Positions 26,975-34,875 of a stretch of DNA of 64,000 nucleotides are shown here, in pieces. This DNA comes from Pseudomonadota bacterium (GTDB lineage Bacteria > Pseudomonadota > Gammaproteobacteria > Steroidobacterales > MnTg04), in NCBI GenBank assembly GCA_022560735.1, contig JADFSO010000010.1, positions 1 through 64,000 of the forward strand. Direction: 5' to 3'. The notes under the pieces were generated by a model. It was not told the DNA's origin. It was given only the letters and a program-made list of their open reading frames with translations, and ran no database searches. Numbering within the stretch: position 1 is the first letter of the stretch; every line of letters starts with the position of its first letter. The translations under genes were made by a program, and so were the position numbers.

Positions 26975-28120
26975 TTGAAGTTTCGAGCCATTGGCGTCGG
27001 GTTCGCCTTGTTTTTGGCTGCATCATCGTGCTGGGCGGATATTTCGCTCGACGATAACGGCAAGCTTAGTGTCTACGGTGACTTTCGCGCACGTCTGGAG
27101 GCGGACTGGGATTCGCAAAGAAGCGACGGCAGCGAACGCGACGATCGAAATCGACTCAGAGTTCGCGTGCGCGCCGGTCTGAAATACGTAGCCAACGAAC
27201 AAGTGTCGTTCGGTTTTCGTATCCGCTCGGGAGCGGATGACAGCCAGCAGTCGCCCCACATCACCGTCATAGATTTCGATGACAACGATACTGGCGATGC
27301 GCACTTCAACCTCGACAAATGGTACTTCAAATACAATGCCGGAAGAACTTCGACCTGGATTGGCCGCAACAGCCTGCCTTTCTGGAAAGCGAATGAAATG
27401 GTGCTTGACGATGACGTCACTCCGGCCGGTCTGGGTTTTTCATACCAGGCGGACAAAGTAAGGTTTAATGCCGGATATTTCTCCAAGCCTGCCGGGGTGC
27501 AAAACTTCACGGGCAATACCGGCGTCGCGCAGGTCGTATTTGACACGACCGTGGGAAATACCAGTTTGGTCTTTGCCGGTGGCGTCATCGTAGTCGATGC
27601 CGATGCCAACAGTTCAAACAACGGACTTTTGCTCGATAACAATGGCGCGCGCGATTACACGATTTGGATCGGCAATGTGCAGGCCAGCCTGACGGCCATG
27701 GACAGGCCGCTCAAATTGAACCTGGACCTGATACACAACAGCAAAAACTACAGCGCCAGCGACCCCGATGCCTTTACGGCTTTTCACCGCAATGAAACCG
27801 ATGGCTATGTTATCTCCGCGCGCCTGGGCGACACGAACGAACGTGGCCATTGGTTGTTCGGCTACTATTACTCGCATATTGAAACGTTCGCGGTGAACAA
27901 CAGCCTGGCCCAGGACGACTGGGTGCGCTGGGGTTCCGCAACGCAGACGAGGGCGAGCAATTTTGAGGGCAGCGAGTTTCGCGCCGCAGTCGGGCTGGGC
28001 AATAAAATGAATGTCGTTGCCCGGCTCTACATCGTGGACGCCATCAAACGTCGCTCGGCCACATCGCTGGACAAGGAAGACGGCAATCGATTCCGCGTCG
28101 ACCTTAACTGGAAGTTCTGA
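26975..28120 (+). CDS. Outer-membrane porin-like beta-barrel
   Basis: This 381-residue protein has a signal peptide (FRAIGVGFALFLAASSCWA), then KLSVYGDFRARLEADWDSQ and alternating amphipathic strands, ending in FRVDLNWKF with the terminal Phe typical of beta-barrels. A TTG at 26975 after GGGAGCAACATAG is the likely start; the GTG at 26927 would place 16 residues before the signal peptide. Length suits a 16- to 20-strand barrel. It could carry the substrate of the island or surround the 12-haem cytochrome. Confidence 0.75.
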   Translation: MKFRAIGVGFALFLAASSCWADISLDDNGKLSVYGDFRARLEADWDSQRSDGSERDDRNRLRVRVRAGLKYVANEQVSFGFRIRSGADDSQQSPHITVIDFDDNDTGDAHFNLDKWYFKYNAGRTSTWIGRNSLPFWKANEMVLDDDVTPAGLGFSYQADKVRFNAGYFSKPAGVQNFTGNTGVAQVVFDTTVGNTSLVFAGGVIVVDADANSSNNGLLLDNNGARDYTIWIGNVQASLTAMDRPLKLNLDLIHNSKNYSASDPDAFTAFHRNETDGYVISARLGDTNERGHWLFGYYYSHIETFAVNNSLAQDDWVRWGSATQTRASNFEGSEFRAAVGLGNKMNVVARLYIVDAIKRRSATSLDKEDGNRFRVDLNWKF

Positions 28121-28361
28121 GCCAGTAATAGCCAGCAGCAGCATCTGTCACTTTTCCAGCCACCGTCAGAGGCACAGTCCGGTGCCGGCAAATAATCTGC
28201 GAAGCGCCGGGCGCTAGCATGGGCTGAATTAAAAAAAAGTACTGGAAAATACCTAGTGGCTATTACGTATACGTATCTGCTGCGTTGCTGTGTAGGCTGT
28301 CACCCGGGTACATGCTCCTCGCGAGCTCCGTCACCATCATCGTTGACCAAGGGCATTGTTT

Positions 28362-29144
28362 ATGGCATCTGCGCATCTTGCTCATCTCAGGATACCGTTT
28401 CTGCTCGGACTGCTTGCCATCTCGACAGGCGCTTATGCCGCCAAGTATCAGGAAATAGACGTTAGTGACGGTGGCACGATCAAGGGCAAGTTGACCTTTG
28501 CAGGAGAGTTACCCGATAACGCCATCGAGAAAATCGGCATCAACAAGAACCCGGATATCTGTGACGTGGATGGTACGGGGTATCGGGAAGTTGTCTGGAT
28601 AGACGTCGAAAACGGAGCTCTGCGCGGCGCGTTTGTGTTTATCGATGGCGTGACCGAGGGCAAAAAGTGGCCGGACGCCGCTGATCAAAAGTACATCGTC
28701 CTGCAAAAGGGGTGCCGTTTTAGACCCTGGGCGCAGGTCGTGCGACCCGGACCGCTCACCATTCGGCACGACGATGGCCCAACGGTTTTACATAACATCA
28801 ACATGCGCGAAATGATTGGTGTGGAAAAGGGGCGGGTCGTAAAAAGAACATTATTCAATTTTGGACAGCCCGAACCGGGTGATATCGAAAAGCAGCTCAA
28901 ACCCAGACGTTCACCGTTCATTGCGATGAATTGCGAATCTCATAATTTCATGTTCGGTTTCATGATGGCGCCGGCACATCCGTATGCAGTCGTGGTCGAG
29001 GAAGACGGCAGCTATGTAATCGACGATTTGCCACCTGGCTCCTATACGGTCAAGGCATGGCATCCAACGCTGGGCATCCAGAAAACCACAATCACTGTTT
29101 CTCAAAACGAGGTGGTCGAAACCAACTTCAGTTTCTCCAGGTAA
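28362..29144 (+). CDS. Periplasmic cupredoxin-like/carboxypeptidase-regulatory-like protein
   Basis: This 260-residue secreted protein has a signal peptide ending TGAYA and a first beta domain with GGTIKGKLTFAGELP. The middle segment holds possible copper ligands (LHNINMRE, NCESHNFMFGFMMAPAHPYA), and the end is DDLPPGSYTVKAWHPTLG, a typical regulatory-like beta sandwich. Similar proteins are often annotated methylamine utilisation protein beside MauG/peroxidase-like cytochromes, as here. The ATG at 28362 follows AAGGGC; an in-frame TTG six bases earlier is unlikely. Role: possible electron shuttle, inferred. Confidence 0.6.
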   Translation: MASAHLAHLRIPFLLGLLAISTGAYAAKYQEIDVSDGGTIKGKLTFAGELPDNAIEKIGINKNPDICDVDGTGYREVVWIDVENGALRGAFVFIDGVTEGKKWPDAADQKYIVLQKGCRFRPWAQVVRPGPLTIRHDDGPTVLHNINMREMIGVEKGRVVKRTLFNFGQPEPGDIEKQLKPRRSPFIAMNCESHNFMFGFMMAPAHPYAVVVEEDGSYVIDDLPPGSYTVKAWHPTLGIQKTTITVSQNEVVETNFSFSR

Positions 29145-29174
29145 CGCGTCTCCACACACGACAAGGGGGAAGGG

Positions 29175-30347
29175 ATGCGGGAATTGAACAACACGAACCA
29201 ATATTCGCTGCTTTGTGCAGGCAGCATGCTGGCAGCTATTTTTTCGTTTGTTGTGGCTACCCAGGCCGCGGAGCCACCGGTCGCCAGCGAAGCCAGTCTC
29301 GAGATCGGTCCTCTACCGTCAAAGAAGGCACCGGACCCGGTGTTGGTGGCGATGGGCCAGCGTTTGTTTTTTGATCCGCGCCTGTCGGGTGACGGGGCCA
29401 TCAGTTGTGCGACCTGTCATGATCCGGAACAGGGTTTTGGCAAGCAATTTGACGCCGACGGTCAGATCAAACGCTTGTCCGATGCCTACCCCGGAACCAG
29501 CTACTTTCGAAACACGCCAACTCTTCTCAACGTTCGCTATAAGGAGGAGTTCGCCGATACCGGGTGGGGTTGGGACGGGCGTCTCGGGGCCAATCTAAAC
29601 GATGTCATGCGCGATCAGCTGACGGAAACCACGATCATGAACATGGACATGCGCATCATGCACGAGCGCATGAAACAGGATCCCGTGTACGTCGCGATGT
29701 GCAAGGAAAGCTTCGATAGCGACTGCAGCAGCAGCATGGCGCGCAAGGCCCTGGTGGCTTTGCTGGAAACGCTCGTCTCCAAAAACGCCCCGTTCGACAG
29801 CGGTAAGTTGTCCGCTCGCGCCAAGCGGGGGCAGGCCCTGTTCAAGGGCAAGGCCCGCTGTATCGAATGCCACAACGGATCTTATTTCTCAGACGGCGTG
29901 CCGCATAACACCGGTGTTCCCGAAAACCTGGAAATTTTCAAAGACCCGGTTCGCCACCTGACCTACCGGTCCGTCCTCCATACCTACGGCGTGCCAAAAA
30001 TGGGGATCTGGAGAAGAGACGTCGGTTATTTCCTGGTCAGCAAAAACTATGCGGATGTGGGCAAGTTTGTGACGGCGACGCTGCGTGAGCTCAGGTTTAC
30101 CGCGCCCTACATGCACAACGGAGTCTTAACGACCCTGGCAGAGGTCGTCGATTTCTATGACCAGGGGGGTGGGCGCGATGATCCACTGGCGACGGAGTTG
30201 TCTCCCCTGGGTTTGTCGAAGAAAGAAAAAACAGACCTGGTGGCTTTTCTGGAAAGCCTGAGTAGCGCGACACCGGTAACGATCGAAAAAATATCCATCC
30301 CCCAGGAGTATGAACCCATCGAAGACTGGCTCCATGTAGAGAACTAA
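29175..30347 (+). CDS. Dihaem cytochrome c peroxidase/MauG-like protein (IdrP1-type)
   Basis: This 390-residue periplasmic protein has a signal peptide (SMLAAIFSFVVATQAAE) and two haem sites, CATCH near residue 78 and CIECH in the middle. It also has the family motifs QRLFFDPRLSGDGAISC, FRNTPTLLNV, FTAPYMHNGVLTTLAEVVDFYDQGG and a C-terminal LSKKEKTDLVAFLESL. Such enzymes reduce hydrogen peroxide with cytochrome electrons. Two of them next to a Rieske and an AioA-type subunit is the composition of the iodate reductase locus, in which they are thought to remove peroxide made during reduction. Confidence 0.85.
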   Translation: MRELNNTNQYSLLCAGSMLAAIFSFVVATQAAEPPVASEASLEIGPLPSKKAPDPVLVAMGQRLFFDPRLSGDGAISCATCHDPEQGFGKQFDADGQIKRLSDAYPGTSYFRNTPTLLNVRYKEEFADTGWGWDGRLGANLNDVMRDQLTETTIMNMDMRIMHERMKQDPVYVAMCKESFDSDCSSSMARKALVALLETLVSKNAPFDSGKLSARAKRGQALFKGKARCIECHNGSYFSDGVPHNTGVPENLEIFKDPVRHLTYRSVLHTYGVPKMGIWRRDVGYFLVSKNYADVGKFVTATLRELRFTAPYMHNGVLTTLAEVVDFYDQGGGRDDPLATELSPLGLSKKEKTDLVAFLESLSSATPVTIEKISIPQEYEPIEDWLHVEN

Positions 30348-30363
30348 TGCGGCGGAAGAAACG

Positions 30364-31596
30364 ATGAAAGCACACAACGAAACACCGGTCCCGTTCCTGC
30401 TGCTGACATTGGTATGGATAAGTTTCTCGATGGTTGCCGCACCGGCCTTTGCCGAAGGAGACCCGGACATCGATCCGCCGCTGGCTGCCTTAGGTCCTGT
30501 GCCGGAGCCGCCGGACAACCGGATCACACCGGAAAAAGCGGAGTTGGGAAAGATGCTCTATTTCGATCCCAAGCTCACCGGCGATGCGGGCCTGGCTTGT
30601 TCGGACTGCCACGACCCGAAACAGGGCTGGGGTTTTAACGACCCCATCTGCCGCGGCTATCCCGGCGCCGTCCACTGGCGCAATTGCCACACCGTCGTAA
30701 ACGTCGGCTACCTGGACAAGCTGTTCTGGACCGGGAGCGCCAAGAGCATGGAAGAGCAGGCCCGGACTGCGGCGACCGGCGGGATATCAGGTAATGGCGA
30801 AACAGATGTCATGGAACAACGTTTGCGCCAGACGCCGTATTACGTGGAAAAGTTCAGGGAAGTTTTTGGTACGGAAAGGCCGGTCTTGAACGATGCGTGG
30901 CTGGCCATCGCGACTTTCGAACGGGCAATGTTGACCCAGACCGATTCTCCCCTCGATCGTTATTTGCAAGGAGACGAGACCGCGCTATCGGAAACGGCCA
31001 TCCGGGGGATGGAACTGTTTAACGGCAAGGCCAACTGCATCGAGTGTCACAACGGCCCGATGCTGACGGACCAGAAATTCTACAACCTCGGTGTCCCCCG
31101 GCCGTTTGAGTGGGAGGAAAGCGGTATCAACACCATTACCTACCGTTTTGAGCTCTACGCCAAGGGCGTGCCCGAGAAATATTATCGCGAGTTCAAGGAT
31201 GATCCCGGTCTCTACTTCGATACCAAGCGACCGGCGGATCTGGGCAAATTCCGGACCCAACCGCTGCGCTACCTTCTCTATACGCTGCCATACATGCATG
31301 CCGGACAGTTCTTCACCTTGGAAGAAGTGATTGATTTCTACGATGAGGGAGGCGGCGAAAATGAAATGACCGGCCGTGCGGGCAACAAGACCTCGATTCT
31401 CAAACCTCTGAACCTGACAGACGAAGAAAAAGAAGCCCTCGTGGTTTTTCTGGAAGAGATCAGCGGGGATGAGATCACTATACCGCTGCCCGAGGTTCCG
31501 CCGTACGCAGTCATGCCGGATGTGGCAGACCTCACCCAGGCCAAGGCCAAGCGAATCGGGATGGAAATGTTTTTCTCGTCAATGGGTGAGAAATAG
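30364..31596 (+). CDS. Dihaem cytochrome c peroxidase/MauG-like protein (IdrP2-type)
   Basis: This 410-residue second peroxidase-like cytochrome has a signal peptide ending APAFAEG, haem sites CSDCH and CIECH, the opening GKMLYFDPKLTGDAGLACSDC, LATFERAML-like (here IATFERAMLTQTDSPLD) and LPYMHAGQFFTLEEVIDFYDEGG. It is diverged from the preceding protein, with an additional Cys pair (ICRGYPG...RNCHTV) that does not form a haem motif. It is 16 bases after the first peroxidase and 10 before the Rieske gene. Confidence 0.85.
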   Translation: MKAHNETPVPFLLLTLVWISFSMVAAPAFAEGDPDIDPPLAALGPVPEPPDNRITPEKAELGKMLYFDPKLTGDAGLACSDCHDPKQGWGFNDPICRGYPGAVHWRNCHTVVNVGYLDKLFWTGSAKSMEEQARTAATGGISGNGETDVMEQRLRQTPYYVEKFREVFGTERPVLNDAWLAIATFERAMLTQTDSPLDRYLQGDETALSETAIRGMELFNGKANCIECHNGPMLTDQKFYNLGVPRPFEWEESGINTITYRFELYAKGVPEKYYREFKDDPGLYFDTKRPADLGKFRTQPLRYLLYTLPYMHAGQFFTLEEVIDFYDEGGGENEMTGRAGNKTSILKPLNLTDEEKEALVVFLEEISGDEITIPLPEVPPYAVMPDVADLTQAKAKRIGMEMFFSSMGEK

Positions 31597-31606
31597 GAGC
31601 AGAGCC

Positions 31607-32158
31607 ATGGTCACACATGACGATGACAAGCGAACAGCAAAATTCTGTCGAGGGCGCCGTGCGTTTTTGATCGGCAGCGGGGCGACGATCGCCGGAACCA
31701 TGCTGCTCCCGCCCTTGTTCGGGATGGATGGCAAAGCATTGGCAGCGGAAGTGGCCCGCTATCCCAATATGCGGATCGGCAGCTTGAGCCAGCTCAAACG
31801 CGGCAAGCCGCTGAGATTCAGATACCCGAACGACGTTGCTGGTTCTGCCAGTCTGCTGATCAAGCTGGGCGAACCGGCGGGTGGCGGAATCGGGCCCGAC
31901 CGGGACATCGTCGCCTTCAATAGCATGTGTACGCATATGGGCGCGCCCATGTCCGGAAGCTATCAGGCCGAACACCAGGTACTTGGGCCATGCCCGTTCC
32001 ATCAGACCACCTTCGACCTGACCCGGCACGGCATCGTGATCAGCGGGCACGCCACAGAGAGTCTGCCCCAGGTCCTGTTGGAAACCCAGGGCGATGACAT
32101 TTACGCAGTGGGTCTGATCGGTTTGATCTACGGCAGATACGACAACCTGAAGACCTAG
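31607..32158 (+). CDS. Rieske [2Fe-2S] small subunit, AioB/IdrB type
   Basis: This 183-residue protein begins with a twin-arginine-type signal (RRAFLIGSGATIAGTMLLPP) and has the Rieske ligands CTHMGAP and CPFHQTTFD. It ends with the AioB-like SGHATESLPQVLLETQGDDIYAVGLIGLIYG. In arsenite oxidase and iodate reductase this subunit carries the catalytic subunit out through the Tat system and relays electrons. The ATG at 31607 follows AGGAG; a much longer frame upstream is an artefact. Confidence 0.88.
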   Translation: MVTHDDDKRTAKFCRGRRAFLIGSGATIAGTMLLPPLFGMDGKALAAEVARYPNMRIGSLSQLKRGKPLRFRYPNDVAGSASLLIKLGEPAGGGIGPDRDIVAFNSMCTHMGAPMSGSYQAEHQVLGPCPFHQTTFDLTRHGIVISGHATESLPQVLLETQGDDIYAVGLIGLIYGRYDNLKT

Positions 32159-32171
32159 CAGGGGAATCGAG

Positions 32172-34862
32172 ATGAGCCAAAACTCTACACCCTATTTTCA
32201 GCCGCCGGACCAGGTGCCGCTGCCCCCCAGGAATGCCGACGTGCTGACCACCTGCTGTGACTATTGCGTCGTGGCCTGTGGCTACAAGGTGTACCGCTGG
32301 CCAGTCGGCACCGCCGATGGCGGTCCGAAGAAACACCAGAATGCGCTAAACAAGAATTACCCTCTGCGGCCCCTGGAAGGTGGCTGGGTCGGCCCCAACC
32401 AGTTCACCCAGGCATTCCATAATGGCAGGCTCCACAATATCGCCATCGTCCCCGATCACGAAAGCCGGGTCGTCAATGTCGGCGGAGATCACAGCATTCG
32501 CGGCGGATGCATCGCCCAGAAAGTTTACAACCCAACGAAACCCACCCATGACCGGTTGAAGTACCCGATGATCCGGGTCAACGATATTCTGATGCCGGTC
32601 ACCTGGGATTTCGCCCTGGATGTCATGGCCGCGGTATCGAAACACGTCATCCGGAAACACGGCGAACATTCCTGGGCGCTCAAGTATTACAACTATCAAT
32701 ATTTTGAGAACACCTATGCCCTGACCAAGCTGGCTTTCAAGAGCATCAATACACCGACCGTGGCACACCACGATCATCCAGCCATAGTCAATTCCGCACC
32801 CGGTTGGGTCGATATCGGTTACGACATTTTCAGCGCAAGCTTCGAAGACTTTGCACTGGCCGATTGCCTGTTCATATCGGGCACCGATCCATTCGAAACC
32901 AAGACCGTGTTGTGGAATCAATGGATCCTCAAAGGCATCAACGGGAATAAAACCAAGGTCATCATGACCAACCCCCGCAAGACGGCGGGCGCTGCGTATG
33001 CCGAAAAACACGGTGGTCTGCATATCGACCTGGATCCCGGCACCGACACCGTGGTGCATATGGCGATCCAGCGGATCATCGTGGAAAACGGTTGGGAGGA
33101 TAAGGAATTCATCGACCGGTGGGCCGCCAATTTCTGGGAAACCGATTCGGGCTTCGGTCAGGGCACCCGCAACACGCCCTGGCAGTGGCGTACCACCTGG
33201 AGTCATTTCCAGGTCAAGGGGTTCGACGACTGGAAGAGCTGGATTCTGTCCCAGGAAGAGTCGAAACCGGAAGTGGCCGCCAAAATCGCCCGCATCGACC
33301 CGCAAAAGCTCTATCAGGCTGCGGAAATGATGGCCAAACCCAGGCCCGACGGCGCGCGAGTCAAGACCACCATTGGGATGGAGAAAGGCAACTACTGGTC
33401 GAATAATTACCTCAACACGGCCTCCATTGGCATGCTGGGTGTGATCCTCGGTTGCGGCGGTCGCCCGGGGCAGGCGATCACACGGCTGGGTGGTCACCAG
33501 CGCGGCGGAGTCAATGGCGGCCCGTATCCAACCCTCAAATCTCCGTACAAGGCCCCGGGGCGGCGCCGGCATCGCATGGATGTGGATCGCTGGCTGGAAG
33601 CCGGGCATGTGCGGTTTGCCTACGTGGTCGGCACCACCTGGATTCAGGCCATGGCCGGCTCCAGCGCCCTGGAAGATGCTTTCAGGCGGCTGACCAGGCT
33701 AAACCGGCATCAGGTTCGCAGCCTCGACAAGCAGACGGTTATCGACACCCTCATAAAACGTGTCGATAGCGGTGGGATGGTCGTGGCAAACCAGGAGATC
33801 TATCTCAGGAATCCCCTTGGCACGCAGTATGCCGACATCGTACTCCCCGCCAGCGGTTGGGGTGAGGACGATTTTACCCGGGCCAACTCGGAACGGCGCA
33901 TCCGTTTGTATTCCAAATTCTACGATGCCCCCGGGGATGCCAAGCCCGATTGGAAGATCGTGTCCATGCTGGCAAAGAAAATGGGCTTCGAAGGCTATGA
34001 CTGGAAAGATTCCAATGATGTCTTCGAGGAGAGTTGCCGGTTCAGCCGGGGTTCGAGAAAGGATTACCAGGTGATCCGCACCATCGCCCAGAGAAAGGGG
34101 ATGCGGGCCCACGATTTTCTCAGGACCTTTGGCACCAAGGGCTTACAGGCTCCGCTGTTGCTCGATGGCGATCGGATCATCGAGACCAGGCGGCTCCACG
34201 ATTATAACCGTACCGATATCCCCGACACCGGTCCGGAAGGCGTGACCGTCGTCAACAAACAAATATTTGCCTTCAAGTCGCACACCGGCAAGCTCAACAT
34301 ACTCAAAACGCCCTGGCACATATGGAGCGATTTTTTCGAGTTCATCCGGCCCAGGGACGATGAGTTATGGGTTGCGAATGGCCGGATCAATGAAGTCTGG
34401 CAGTCGGGGTTCGACGACGCTGAAAGACGGCCCTACATCCAGCAGCGCTGGCCGGCCAACTTTCTGGAGATCAATCCAGAGGATGCCCAGAGCAGAGGAA
34501 TCGAATCCGGTGACCTGGTAATGATCGAGTCCCATCGGGTCCCGGTGCAGAAGGATTTCAACCTCGGGGTCAAGAGCGATGACATGTGGTTTTCCGGTCT
34601 GATGAAACGCGGCCATATCAAATTGGTGTCGGGCCAGTTTTCGGCAGTGGCGATCGTAACGCCCGCGATCAAGCAAGGCGTGGTTTACACCAATTTTCTG
34701 TGGATGGATTCACCCGCCAACACCATCACGCCGAGAGTCGTCGATCCTCTGAGCATGAACTACCGTTTCAAAGTGGCCTCCGCGAAGGTCAGAAGAATCG
34801 GCGAATCACCATTCAAGCATCGGTTCAGCCAGATGAGCTTCAAGCGCAGGGACATCGTCTAG
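32172..34862 (+). CDS. Molybdopterin catalytic subunit, arsenite oxidase/iodate reductase (AioA/IdrA) family
   Basis: This 896-residue DMSO-reductase-family enzyme has the N-terminal cluster site CDYCVVACGYKV and a Ser in HSIRGG at the fourth ligand position, which indicates a [3Fe-4S] cluster as in AioA. FENTYALTKLAF, LFISGTDPFETKTVLWNQWIL and PGTDTVVHMAIQRII are AioA-like, as is the C-terminal NFLWMDSPANTITP. The active-site region reads TRLGGHQRGGVNGGPYP: the Arg and His are kept, but the HQEGY stretch I recall from arsenite oxidases is changed to HQRGG. It has no own signal, so it is exported with the Rieske subunit. Two peroxidases upstream favour iodate reductase; no ars or aio regulators are present. 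Confidence 0.85.
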   Translation: MSQNSTPYFQPPDQVPLPPRNADVLTTCCDYCVVACGYKVYRWPVGTADGGPKKHQNALNKNYPLRPLEGGWVGPNQFTQAFHNGRLHNIAIVPDHESRVVNVGGDHSIRGGCIAQKVYNPTKPTHDRLKYPMIRVNDILMPVTWDFALDVMAAVSKHVIRKHGEHSWALKYYNYQYFENTYALTKLAFKSINTPTVAHHDHPAIVNSAPGWVDIGYDIFSASFEDFALADCLFISGTDPFETKTVLWNQWILKGINGNKTKVIMTNPRKTAGAAYAEKHGGLHIDLDPGTDTVVHMAIQRIIVENGWEDKEFIDRWAANFWETDSGFGQGTRNTPWQWRTTWSHFQVKGFDDWKSWILSQEESKPEVAAKIARIDPQKLYQAAEMMAKPRPDGARVKTTIGMEKGNYWSNNYLNTASIGMLGVILGCGGRPGQAITRLGGHQRGGVNGGPYPTLKSPYKAPGRRRHRMDVDRWLEAGHVRFAYVVGTTWIQAMAGSSALEDAFRRLTRLNRHQVRSLDKQTVIDTLIKRVDSGGMVVANQEIYLRNPLGTQYADIVLPASGWGEDDFTRANSERRIRLYSKFYDAPGDAKPDWKIVSMLAKKMGFEGYDWKDSNDVFEESCRFSRGSRKDYQVIRTIAQRKGMRAHDFLRTFGTKGLQAPLLLDGDRIIETRRLHDYNRTDIPDTGPEGVTVVNKQIFAFKSHTGKLNILKTPWHIWSDFFEFIRPRDDELWVANGRINEVWQSGFDDAERRPYIQQRWPANFLEINPEDAQSRGIESGDLVMIESHRVPVQKDFNLGVKSDDMWFSGLMKRGHIKLVSGQFSAVAIVTPAIKQGVVYTNFLWMDSPANTITPRVVDPLSMNYRFKVASAKVRRIGESPFKHRFSQMSFKRRDIV

Positions 34863-34875
34863 CGGGGCGGGCAGG

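Noticed and set aside
24184..28120. MtrCAB-type conduit
   Set aside because: The porin is far shorter than MtrB, there is no decahaem MtrA, and the cytochrome has no lipobox.
32346..33608. Long minus-strand open frame (420 codons) inside the molybdoenzyme gene
   Set aside because: It is the complement of clear coding sequence in a high-GC gene and shows no protein family character. The same applies to 45296-46543 (-) inside the second bd-like gene and to many shorter ones.
32172..34862. Firm assignment as arsenite oxidase
   Set aside because: Family membership is clear, but the pair of peroxidases, the changed HQRGG segment and the lack of aio/ars genes argue against naming the substrate.
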